Source: Candidatus Rokuibacteriota bacterium (lineage in GTDB: Bacteria > Methylomirabilota > Methylomirabilia > Rokubacteriales > CSP1-6). Taken from it: a stretch of DNA of 5,353 nt. Below are positions 1 to 5,353 of this stretch, piece by piece. The position numbers and the translations under genes were made by a program. The stretch's first letter is position 1. Each line of letters starts with the position of its first letter. The DNA lies in contig QHSM01000373.1 of assembly GCA_003221595.1 (NCBI GenBank), positions 1 through 5,353 on the forward strand, written 5' to 3'. The notes under the pieces are model-generated. The model worked only from the letters and a program-made list of their open reading frames with translations. It searched no databases and was not told where the DNA came from.

Positions 1-387
1 TGCGAGGCCACGGTGCCCAAGCTCACGGTGATCACCCGCAAGGCCTACGGCGGCGCATACTGCGTCATGTCGTCCAAGCACATCCGCGGCGATGCGAACT
101 TCGCCTATCCCACGGCGGAGATCGCCGTCATGGGACCCGAAGGGGCCGTCAACATCCTCTATCGGCGGGAGATGGAGCGGGCGGAGAATCCGGCCGCCCT
201 CCGCGAGGACAAGACGCGCGAGTACCGCGAGATGCTCGCGACCCCGTATGCGGCCGCCGAGCGGGGCTACATCGACGAGGTGATCGAGCCCCGCGACACG
301 CGGGCGCGACTCTGCGCGGCCCTCGAGTTGACGCGGACCAAGCGCGATACCAACCCGCCCAAGAAGCACGGCAACCTCCCGCTATGA
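1..387 (+). CDS. pccB: Propionyl-CoA carboxylase-type beta (carboxyltransferase) subunit, 3' end only
   Basis: This is the C-terminal ~128 residues of a biotin-dependent acyl-CoA carboxylase beta subunit; the gene starts before the window. It transfers the carboxyl group from carboxybiotin on the alpha subunit to an acyl-CoA, most likely propionyl-CoA, in the cytoplasm. Seen directly: the frame is open from base 1, and the in-frame GTG at 13 is an internal valine, not a start. Family landmarks are RKAYGGAY (residues 13-20 of the fragment), SSKHIRGD, then YPTAEIAVMGPEGAVNILY and the usual ending KKHGNLPL. The GGAY loop is part of the carboxyltransferase active site. The following residue, aspartate in characterised propionyl-CoA carboxylases, is cysteine here (residue 21), so the acyl-CoA preference is uncertain. 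The methylmalonyl-CoA mutase gene 37 bases downstream supports a propionyl-CoA role. Acetyl-CoA or another short acyl-CoA remains possible. Confidence 0.93.
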   Translation, partial: CEATVPKLTVITRKAYGGAYCVMSSKHIRGDANFAYPTAEIAVMGPEGAVNILYRREMERAENPAALREDKTREYREMLATPYAAAERGYIDEVIEPRDTRARLCAALELTRTKRDTNPPKKHGNLPL

Positions 388-428
388 TGGCAGGGCGAGC
401 CGCAGCCGCAGGCGAGGCGAGTCTATGA
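384..428 (+). CDS. Possible 14-codon coupling mini-ORF between carboxylase and mutase genes
   Basis: An ATG at 384 overlaps the carboxylase stop as ATGA, and a second in-frame ATG follows at 387. The frame reads 14 codons (MMAGRAAAAGEASL) and stops with TGA at 426-428, which overlaps the mutase ATG at 425 as another ATGA. It fills the whole gap between the two genes, so ribosomes could pass from carboxylase to mutase by stop-start reinitiation. All this is seen in the sequence. That it is translated is inference. The peptide is alanine-rich and unlikely to act as a protein. Chance is a real alternative, since ATGA overlaps are easy to form in so short a stretch. Confidence 0.3.
   Translation: MMAGRAAAAGEASL
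395..421 (+). repeat. Short GC-rich direct-repeat patch upstream of the mutase start
   Basis: The gap holds GCGAG at 395-399, CCGCAG twice in tandem at 400-411, and GCGAG twice more at 412-416 and 417-421. It ends three bases before the mutase ATG. No good Shine-Dalgarno site is present; the purine-rich GGCGAGGCGAG part is the closest thing to one. It may only reflect GC-rich composition. Confidence 0.35.
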
Positions 429-2014
429 CAGAGCCCGGGCGCGAGTTCAGGACGTCCTGGGGTACTCCGCTGAAGCCCGTCTACGGGCCCGAGGACGCCC
501 CGGTCGAGCGTCTGGCCCAGGATCTGGGCAAGCCGGGTGAGTTTCCGTTCACTCGCGGGGTCCACCCGGAAATGCACCGCAAGCGCCTCTGGACGATGCG
601 GCAGTATGCGGGCTTCGGCTCCGCCGCGGAGACGAACAAGCGCTACCGGTTCCTCCTGGAGCAGGGCCAGACCGGCCTCTCGGTCGCGTTCGATCTGCCG
701 ACCCAGATGGGCTACGACCCGGACGCGTCCATGGCGCGCGGCGAGGCGGGCAAGGTGGGTGTGTCGATCGCCTCGCTCGAGGACATGCAGGATCTCTTCG
801 AGGGCATTCCGCTCGACCGCGTGTCGACCTCGATGACGATCAACGCCACCGCGGCGATCCTCCTGGCGCTGTACGTGGCGACCGCGAGCCGCCAGGGCGT
901 CCCGGCGGAGCGTCTCAGCGGGACGGTGCAGAATGACATCCTGAAGGAGTACATCGCGCGGGGCACCTACATCTTCCCGCCCGGCCCCTCGATGCGCCTG
1001 GTCACCGACACTTTCGCGTACTGCCGGGACCGGGTCCCGCGCTGGAACACGATCTCGATCTCCGGCTACCACATGCGCGAAGCCGGCTGCACCGCGGTGC
1101 AGGAGGTGGCCTTCACGCTGGCGAACGGGATCGCGTACGTGCAGGCGGCGCTGGACGCCGGCCTCGCCGTCGACCACTTCGCTCCGCAGCTGTCGTTCTT
1201 CTTCAACGCGCACAACGACCTCATCGAGGAGGTCGCCAAGTTCCGCGCGGCGCGGCGCCTGTGGGCGCGGATCATGCGCGAGCGCTTTCACGCGCGCGAC
1301 CCGCGCGCCCTGGCGCTCCGATTCCACGCCCAGACGGCCGGCAGCATGCTCACCGCGCAGCAGCCCGAGAACAACATCGTCCGGGTTGCCGTCCAGGCGC
1401 TCGCCGCGGTGCTCGGCGGCTGCCAGTCGCTGCACACGAACTCGATGGACGAGGCGCTCGCGCTGCCCACCGAGCGCGCCGTCCGGATCGCGCTGCGGAC
1501 GCAGCAGATCCTCGCGCACGAGTCGGGGGTGGCCGCGGTCGCCGATCCGCTCGGCGGCGCTTTCGCCGTCGAGCGCCTCACCGGCGAGATCGAGGAGGCG
1601 GCGCGCGTCTACATCCAGAAGATCGACGACCTGGGCGGCGCGGTCGCCGCCATCTCGTTCATGCAGCGCGAGGTCCAGGAGGCGGCCTACCACTATCAGC
1701 GCGAGATCGAGGATCACGCTCGGATCGTCGTCGGCGTCAACGAGTTCGTCACGGACGAGCCGCCGCCCGCCAACCTCTTCCAGGTAGACGCGACCGTCGG
1801 CCCGGCGCTCGCCGAGCGCGTAGCCCGTACACGCGCCGCCCGCGATCGCGCGGCGGTCGGGCGGGCGCTCGACGCGCTCGAGAGCGGGGCGCGCGGCCGT
1901 GCCAACCTGCTGCCGCTGCTGGTGACCGCGGTCGAGGCCGGCGTCACGCTCGGCGAGATCTGCGACCGCCTGCGCGGTGTCTTCGGCGTCCACCAGCCCT
2001 CGGTCGCGATTTGA
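425..2014 (+). CDS. mcmA1: Methylmalonyl-CoA mutase, stand-alone catalytic (large) subunit without B12-binding domain
   Basis: This 529-residue protein is the TIM-barrel catalytic part of a coenzyme B12-dependent acyl-CoA mutase, interconverting (R)-methylmalonyl-CoA and succinyl-CoA in the cytoplasm. Family motifs run in order: RQYAGF (59-64), GLSVAFDLPTQMGYD (84-98), GTVQNDILKEY (166-176), TYIFPPGPSM (181-190), SISGYHM (211-217), FAPQLSFF (252-259) and QSLHTNSMDEALALPT (334-349). Recalled against the Propionibacterium enzyme without gaps in this stretch, Tyr61, Arg179 and His216 match Tyr89, Arg207 and His244. The Tyr/Arg pair marks methylmalonyl-CoA specificity; isobutyryl-CoA mutases have Phe/Gln. 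Phe89 also argues against a 2-hydroxyisobutyryl-CoA mutase, which has Asp there. The chain ends at VFGVHQPSVAI, where one-chain enzymes continue into a linker and the B12 domain, so a separate B12 subunit is needed. None is in the window. The ATG at 425 gives the usual N-terminus (EFRTSWGTPLKPVY). The stop overlaps the next gene. Confidence 0.95.
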   Translation: MTEPGREFRTSWGTPLKPVYGPEDAPVERLAQDLGKPGEFPFTRGVHPEMHRKRLWTMRQYAGFGSAAETNKRYRFLLEQGQTGLSVAFDLPTQMGYDPDASMARGEAGKVGVSIASLEDMQDLFEGIPLDRVSTSMTINATAAILLALYVATASRQGVPAERLSGTVQNDILKEYIARGTYIFPPGPSMRLVTDTFAYCRDRVPRWNTISISGYHMREAGCTAVQEVAFTLANGIAYVQAALDAGLAVDHFAPQLSFFFNAHNDLIEEVAKFRAARRLWARIMRERFHARDPRALALRFHAQTAGSMLTAQQPENNIVRVAVQALAAVLGGCQSLHTNSMDEALALPTERAVRIALRTQQILAHESGVAAVADPLGGAFAVERLTGEIEEAARVYIQKIDDLGGAVAAISFMQREVQEAAYHYQREIEDHARIVVGVNEFVTDEPPPANLFQVDATVGPALAERVARTRAARDRAAVGRALDALESGARGRANLLPLLVTAVEAGVTLGEICDRLRGVFGVHQPSVAI

Positions 2015-2826
2015 GCCGCCGGGTCCGCGTGGTCGGCGGCCTGGTTGCCCTCGGCGTGCTCGCGTGGTGCTCGAGCGCCGTCGCGGGAATGGCGGACCGC
2101 ATCGGGGCGACCTTCGGGCTCATGTCGGAGGACTTCATCCGGGCGTTCAATCCGCTCGAGGCGCTCGTGGTCGGCTTCGAGGGGGGCGCGCTCTACCTGG
2201 ACATCGGCCAGGGCGGCGGGGCGCAGGCCGGGCAGGAATTCACGATCTTCCGCAAGGGAGAGGAGTTCCACCATCCGATCACCCGGAAGATCCTCGGCCG
2301 GTACGAGGAGGTTCTCGGATACGCGCAGGTCCGAACCGTGTATCCCCGCTTCGCGGAGGCGGTGTTCGTCGCCATCGAGGGCAAGCCGGTGCCGCAGCCG
2401 GACGACGGCGTGCGGATCACGCGGGGGCGGATCAAGGCGGCGATCACGCCCGTGCTCGACCTGACCCAGTCCCCGACGCCGCCGGACCTGCGCCGGGTCG
2501 CGTACCTCCTGGCGATCGTCCTCGAGCGCTCGAAGCGCTTCCAGGTGACCGATCCCCTGACGGTCTCGGATCTCTTCGCCCACGGCGGCGCGTACGTCCA
2601 GGAGATCCTGGCCCTGCCGGAGCGCGCCGTCCGCATCTCGAAGAAATTCGACGTGTCGGGATGGATCGTGCCCGTCCTGCTCGAGCGGCGCGGCGTCGTC
2701 TACCTCGACGTGACGTGGATCTCCGCCGTGACGGGCACCGCGCTCTTCTCGCGCCGCGAGCCCCTCCTGCCGCCCGCCGCCGCGGAGGAGCAGCGTTTCC
2801 CGTGGGAGCCGCCGAGTGAAGACTGA
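2011..2826 (+). CDS. Exported protein with FlgT/CsgG-like regions, function unknown
   Basis: I do not recognise this as a named gene. The start is probably the TTG at 2011, overlapping the mutase stop as TTGA. It gives 271 residues and keeps a basic n-region (SRRVR) before a hydrophobic core (VVGGLVALGVLAW) and a likely signal-peptidase site after SSAVA (25). The in-frame GTG at 2029 would lose the basic residues. The cysteine at 20 follows tryptophan, a poor lipobox. Residues 52-119 form a small beta-rich module (LYLDIGQGGGAQAGQEFTIF, then HPITRKILG) resembling the C-terminal domain of FlgT-type flagellar assembly proteins. Residues ~140-255 (LERSKRFQVTDPL, YLDVTWISAVTGTALFS) resemble the TolB-N/CsgG/FlgT-middle fold of periplasmic proteins. 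The ending is Pro/Glu-rich. A periplasmic or envelope-assembly role is inference. The next gene carries the same module, so the two may work together. The similarity is by eye only, and no flagellar genes are seen here. Confidence 0.8.
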   Translation: MSRRVRVVGGLVALGVLAWCSSAVAGMADRIGATFGLMSEDFIRAFNPLEALVVGFEGGALYLDIGQGGGAQAGQEFTIFRKGEEFHHPITRKILGRYEEVLGYAQVRTVYPRFAEAVFVAIEGKPVPQPDDGVRITRGRIKAAITPVLDLTQSPTPPDLRRVAYLLAIVLERSKRFQVTDPLTVSDLFAHGGAYVQEILALPERAVRISKKFDVSGWIVPVLLERRGVVYLDVTWISAVTGTALFSRREPLLPPAAAEEQRFPWEPPSED

Positions 2827-2854
2827 TGTCTTGCTGGGGGGTTCCTGTTATGGT

Positions 2855-3583
2855 ATGGCCGGCGTGACAACTCTGCGGCTTCTCGCGCTGGTCGGCGTGC
2901 TCCTCGCGACTTTTGGCTGCTCGACGATGCGCAACGTGCTGGGACTTCCGAACACCGGCGATCCATCGGTCACGATCAAGCCGGCGGAGACGCGGTGGCT
3001 CCTGATCAAGAATCCGCGATTCGGCGACGTGCCGAGCGAGCCCGAGTACGTCTGGGTCGAAGAGGACAAGATCCCGATCACCTTCACTACGCTCGTGCGC
3101 GGCAAGGGCGCGATCATCGCGACGCCGGAGATCGTCACCAAATACGGCGCGCCGCCCGGCGGCGGGAAGATCAGCACGCGCCAGCGCATGCCGGAGCACG
3201 CGGCCTCCACGACCTTCACCTCCGCCGCGGCCCCGCCCACGAAGGCGCCCGCCGGGCTCGGCGCCTCCGCGGCCCCGCCGCCCGTGCCCAACGGCAAGGC
3301 GCCGGAGGGCCCGAAGCGCGGACTGGTCGTCTACGTTGACACGACACGCATCGTGATCGACCTCACGGCCGCCGACGGGATTCGCCCGGGGACGATCGTG
3401 AGTCTCCGCCGCGACGCCATTCCGATCGTGCACCCGGTGACCGGCGAGATGCTCGGGGAGCTCGATGAGGAGGTCGCGACGGCGCGCGTCACCGAGACGC
3501 GCGAGAAATTCTCGGTCGCGGACGTCCAGACACGGGCGCCCGGCGTACGCATCCAGGTCAAGGATCGCGTCGTCCCCAAGTAG
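2855..3583 (+). CDS. Predicted lipoprotein with FlgT C-terminal-like module, function unknown
   Basis: The ATG at 2855 gives 242 residues. It begins with a short hydrophobic signal (LRLLALVGVLLATFGC), and the cysteine at 22 is preceded by A-T-F-G, which fits the general bacterial lipobox pattern though not the classic LAGC. It is therefore probably a lipid-anchored envelope protein. Residues 45-100 contain an unrecognised region (TRWLLIKNPRFGDVPSEPEY and on). Residues ~113-155 are a Pro/Ala-rich, probably disordered linker. Residues 157-224 are a beta-rich module (VIDLTAADGIRPGTIVSLRR, HPVTGEMLGELDEE) matching the upstream protein without gaps. Other starts are the GTG at 2816, which overlaps the previous gene by 11 bases but adds a poor signal-peptide N-terminus (KTDVLLGGSCYG), and the GTG at 2864, which keeps the signal. 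A G-run at 2836-2841 could be a distant ribosome site. The function is not known to me; a role with the upstream exported protein is inference. Confidence 0.78.
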   Translation: MAGVTTLRLLALVGVLLATFGCSTMRNVLGLPNTGDPSVTIKPAETRWLLIKNPRFGDVPSEPEYVWVEEDKIPITFTTLVRGKGAIIATPEIVTKYGAPPGGGKISTRQRMPEHAASTTFTSAAAPPTKAPAGLGASAAPPPVPNGKAPEGPKRGLVVYVDTTRIVIDLTAADGIRPGTIVSLRRDAIPIVHPVTGEMLGELDEEVATARVTETREKFSVADVQTRAPGVRIQVKDRVVPK

Positions 3584-3590
3584 CCCGCCG

Positions 3591-4589
3591 GTGCCCACTC
3601 CCACTCTCGAACGGGTCCTGAAGGAGCGCGTCGCGAGCCTGGTCGGCGACGACCTGGAGCTGGTCGAGGCCGAAATCAACCGCGAGCTCGCCTCGCCCGT
3701 CGCGCTGATCCGGGAGATGGGCGGCTACATCGCCGGCGCCGGCGGCAAGCGCCTGCGCCCGATGCTGCTCCTGCTGGCGGCGCGGCTGGCCGGCTACCGG
3801 GGACCGCGGAGCGCCCGACTGGCCTGCGTGGTCGAGCTGCTCCACACCGCCACCCTCATTCACGACGACGTCGTCGACCGGGCCCCGCTTCGCCGGGGAC
3901 GGCCGTCGGCGAACGCGCAGTGGGGCGACGACGCCGCCGTCCTGGTCGGCGACCACCTCTATTCGAAGTCGTTCGCGATGCTGGTCCGGGACAACGACCA
4001 CGCCGTGATGGAGGCCCTGGCACGCTCGACCGTCTCGATGACGGAAGCCGAGGTGTTCCAGCTCGAGCTCAAGCGCAGCGGGGTCACCACCGAGGCCGAC
4101 TACGTCCGGGTCATCACAAAAAAGACCGCCTCGTTCATGGCGGCGTGCTGCAGCATCGGCGGCCTGCTCGGCGGACTTTCGCCCACGCGGATCGACGCGC
4201 TCACGCAGTATGGGCTGGACATCGGCATCGCCTTCCAGATCTCCGACGACTCGCTCGACTTCGTCGCCAACCAGGACCGCTTCGGCAAGGCCATCGGGGC
4301 CGACCTGCGGGAAGGGAAGCGGACGCTGCCGCTCATCGCCATGCTGGCGCGGGCGACGCCGGCCGACGCGGCGCGCATCCAGGGCCTCCTCAAGCGCCCT
4401 GCCCTCGACGCCGAGGAGGTCGACGAGATCCGGCGGTGCGTCGTGGACCACGGCGGCGCCAAGTACGCGCTGGCCCGGGCGCACGAGTACGCGCAGGCCG
4501 CGAAGGCCGATCTCGCCGTCTTTCCGCCCTCGGAGGAGCGCGACACGCTGACGCTGATCGCCGACTTCGTGGTCGATCGCGACCGTTGA
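3591..4589 (+). CDS. ispB: Long-chain trans-polyprenyl diphosphate synthase (octaprenyl-type)
   Basis: This 332-residue protein is a trans-isoprenyl diphosphate synthase. It adds isopentenyl diphosphate units to an allylic primer with Mg2+, probably to make the side chain of a respiratory quinone. Seen directly: GGKRLRP (51-57), the first aspartate-rich motif DDVVD (92-96) followed by RRGRPSAN, KKTASF (177-182), the second aspartate-rich motif DDSLD (219-223), and GADLREGKRTLPLI (236-249). The residue five before the first aspartate motif is a small alanine (HTATLIHDD), which in this family leaves the product pocket open. That favours a long chain (about C40) over farnesyl or geranylgeranyl, but the exact length cannot be read from sequence. 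Length and motifs match IspB-type enzymes. The GTG start lies 7 bases after the lipoprotein stop; no good ribosome site is seen, and the next in-frame ATG would cut into conserved sequence. The stop is one base before the next gene, suggesting translational coupling. Confidence 0.94.
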   Translation: MPTPTLERVLKERVASLVGDDLELVEAEINRELASPVALIREMGGYIAGAGGKRLRPMLLLLAARLAGYRGPRSARLACVVELLHTATLIHDDVVDRAPLRRGRPSANAQWGDDAAVLVGDHLYSKSFAMLVRDNDHAVMEALARSTVSMTEAEVFQLELKRSGVTTEADYVRVITKKTASFMAACCSIGGLLGGLSPTRIDALTQYGLDIGIAFQISDDSLDFVANQDRFGKAIGADLREGKRTLPLIAMLARATPADAARIQGLLKRPALDAEEVDEIRRCVVDHGGAKYALARAHEYAQAAKADLAVFPPSEERDTLTLIADFVVDRDR

Positions 4590-4590
4590 C

Positions 4591-5353
4591 GTGGCGGTCA
4601 TCACGCTGACGACCGACTTCGGCACGCGCGACACCTACGTGGCCGAGATGAAGGCGGCCATCCTCTCCATCACCCCCGACGTCCACATCGTCGACATCAC
4701 GCACGAGGTCGCTCCGCACGACGTCCTGGAAGGGGCCCTGGCGCTCGAGGCCGCCGCGCCGTGGTTCCCGCGCGCCACGGTTCACGTGGCCGTCGTCGAT
4801 CCCGGCGTCGGCACGGCGCGCCGCGGTCTCGTGGTGGCGGCGGGGGACCAGGTGTTCGTCGGGCCCGACAACGGGCTGTTCACGCCGTTCCTGGGCGCTT
4901 CGCCGTGGCGCGCCTTCGAGCTCACGGAGACGGCGTTCCGCGGAGCGACCGTGAGCCCTACGTTCCACGGGCGGGACGTCTTCGCGCCGGCCGCCGCCCA
5001 CGTCGCCCGCGGGCTTTCCACGGAGCGGCTCGGTCCGCGCGTGACCGATCCGGTCCTTCTGGCGTGGCCCAGGCCTCGCGTGGCCGGGAGCCGGATCGGC
5101 GGCGCCGTCGTTCACGTCGACCGCTTCGGCAACCTCGTCACCTCGATTCCGGGGGACGCGCTGGCGTCGCTCGGATCGAGCCTGACCGTTCGGGTAGGCG
5201 CGCGGAGTCTCCCCCTCGTGCGCACCTATGGAGAGCTCGCGCGCGGACGCCCGGGCGCCCTCGTTGGCTCTCGCAATCGTCTGGAAATCGCCGTGAACGC
5301 GGGGAGCGCCGCCGCCGTGCTCGGCGCCGGGCGCGGGACGTCGGTCGTCGTCA
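4591..5353 (+). CDS. S-adenosyl-L-methionine hydrolase (adenosine-forming), DUF62 family, 3' end cut by window
   Basis: The GTG at 4591 opens a frame of 254 codons that runs off the window; the family is about 250-280 residues, so only the last few are probably missing. It is a cytoplasmic enzyme that splits SAM with water into adenosine and methionine. Seen directly: ITLTTDFGTRDTYV at the N-terminus (Asp9), VVDPGVGTARRG (Asp70, Arg77), GPDNG (91-95), TFHGRDVFAPAAAH (His126), VHVDRFGNLVTS (174-185) and SRNRLEIAVNAGSAA near the end. The Asp70/Arg77/His126 set matches the Asp-Arg-His set of characterised SAM hydrolases, with the same seven-residue Asp-Arg spacing. Related fluorinases and chlorinases belong to the same superfamily, so names such as 'chlorinase/fluorinase' are usual, but the hydrolase signature argues against halogenation. 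The start is one base after the polyprenyl synthase stop. A later ATG (codon 20) would lose Asp9, so GTG is preferred. Confidence 0.92.
   Translation, partial: MAVITLTTDFGTRDTYVAEMKAAILSITPDVHIVDITHEVAPHDVLEGALALEAAAPWFPRATVHVAVVDPGVGTARRGLVVAAGDQVFVGPDNGLFTPFLGASPWRAFELTETAFRGATVSPTFHGRDVFAPAAAHVARGLSTERLGPRVTDPVLLAWPRPRVAGSRIGGAVVHVDRFGNLVTSIPGDALASLGSSLTVRVGARSLPLVRTYGELARGRPGALVGSRNRLEIAVNAGSAAAVLGAGRGTSVVV

Noticed and set aside
13..15. GTG at 13 as the start of the carboxylase gene
   Set aside because: Conserved family sequence is already in frame before it, and the protein would lack most of its carboxyltransferase domain; the codon is an internal valine.
149..1993. A 614-codon open frame on the - strand opposite the carboxylase and mutase genes
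   Set aside because: It lies antisense to two clear enzyme genes. Its translation is Arg/Ala/Asp-rich with no recognisable motif, as expected for the mirror frame of a high-GC gene.
1261..2010. Upstream extension of the exported-protein frame into the mutase gene
   Set aside because: This part overlaps the mutase and is a Arg/Ala/Pro-rich shadow. The signal peptide begins only at the TTG at 2011.
3584..3590. A terminator between the lipoprotein and polyprenyl synthase genes
   Set aside because: The gap is only 7 bases, with no hairpin and no T-run; the same holds for the other junctions in the window.
2444..3679. Long - strand open frame opposite the two envelope-protein genes
   Set aside because: Its composition is typical of a GC-rich shadow frame, with long Arg-rich low-complexity runs and no domain. 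The + strand proteins show signal peptides and a shared module.
3558..4634. Long - strand open frame opposite the polyprenyl synthase
   Set aside because: The + strand carries both aspartate-rich motifs of the synthase in order; the reverse frame has no motif.
4591..5353. A true fluorinase or chlorinase
   Set aside because: The Asp70/Arg77/His126 set fits water-using SAM hydrolases, and no other halogen-metabolism gene is in view.

Overview
The window is 5,353 bases of GC-rich DNA, roughly two thirds or more G+C by eye. All genes read on the + strand and are packed almost without gaps. The GC content, the use of GTG and TTG starts, the lack of clear Shine-Dalgarno sites and the gene mix suggest a soil- or sediment-type bacterium with high GC. 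Candidatus Rokubacteria/Methylomirabilota or a deltaproteobacterial-type lineage are plausible guesses, but the sequence alone does not settle this. I see no mobile element, CRISPR array, tRNA, rRNA or convincing terminator.

Layout: (1) 1-387, the 3' end of an acyl-CoA carboxylase carboxyltransferase (beta) subunit of propionyl-CoA carboxylase type. (2) 425-2014, a stand-alone catalytic subunit of methylmalonyl-CoA mutase without the B12-binding domain. A possible 14-codon mini-ORF (384-428) overlaps the carboxylase stop and the mutase start. (3) 2011-2826, an exported protein of unknown function. (4) 2855-3583, a predicted lipoprotein of unknown function. Proteins 3 and 4 share a small beta-rich module that resembles the C-terminal domain of FlgT-type envelope proteins. 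(5) 3591-4589, a long-chain trans-polyprenyl diphosphate synthase. (6) 4591 to the window end, a nearly complete S-adenosyl-L-methionine hydrolase (adenosine-forming, DUF62 / 'chlorinase/fluorinase' family).

How they fit together: genes 1 and 2 belong to the route propionyl-CoA -> (S)-methylmalonyl-CoA -> (epimerase, not in this window) -> succinyl-CoA. The mutase must find its B12-binding partner elsewhere, because the next gene encodes an exported protein instead. Genes 3 and 4 look like an envelope pair. Gene 5 makes the polyprenyl tail used for quinones or related lipids, and gene 6 degrades SAM. These last four have no obvious shared pathway with the mutase, but overlaps and gaps of 1-28 bases suggest one transcript. 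The most notable points are the mini-ORF bridging genes 1 and 2, the shared module in genes 3 and 4, the active-site cysteine in the carboxylase, and the stand-alone mutase subunit. Otherwise the region looks like ordinary core metabolism, and I did not find a convincing new multi-gene system.
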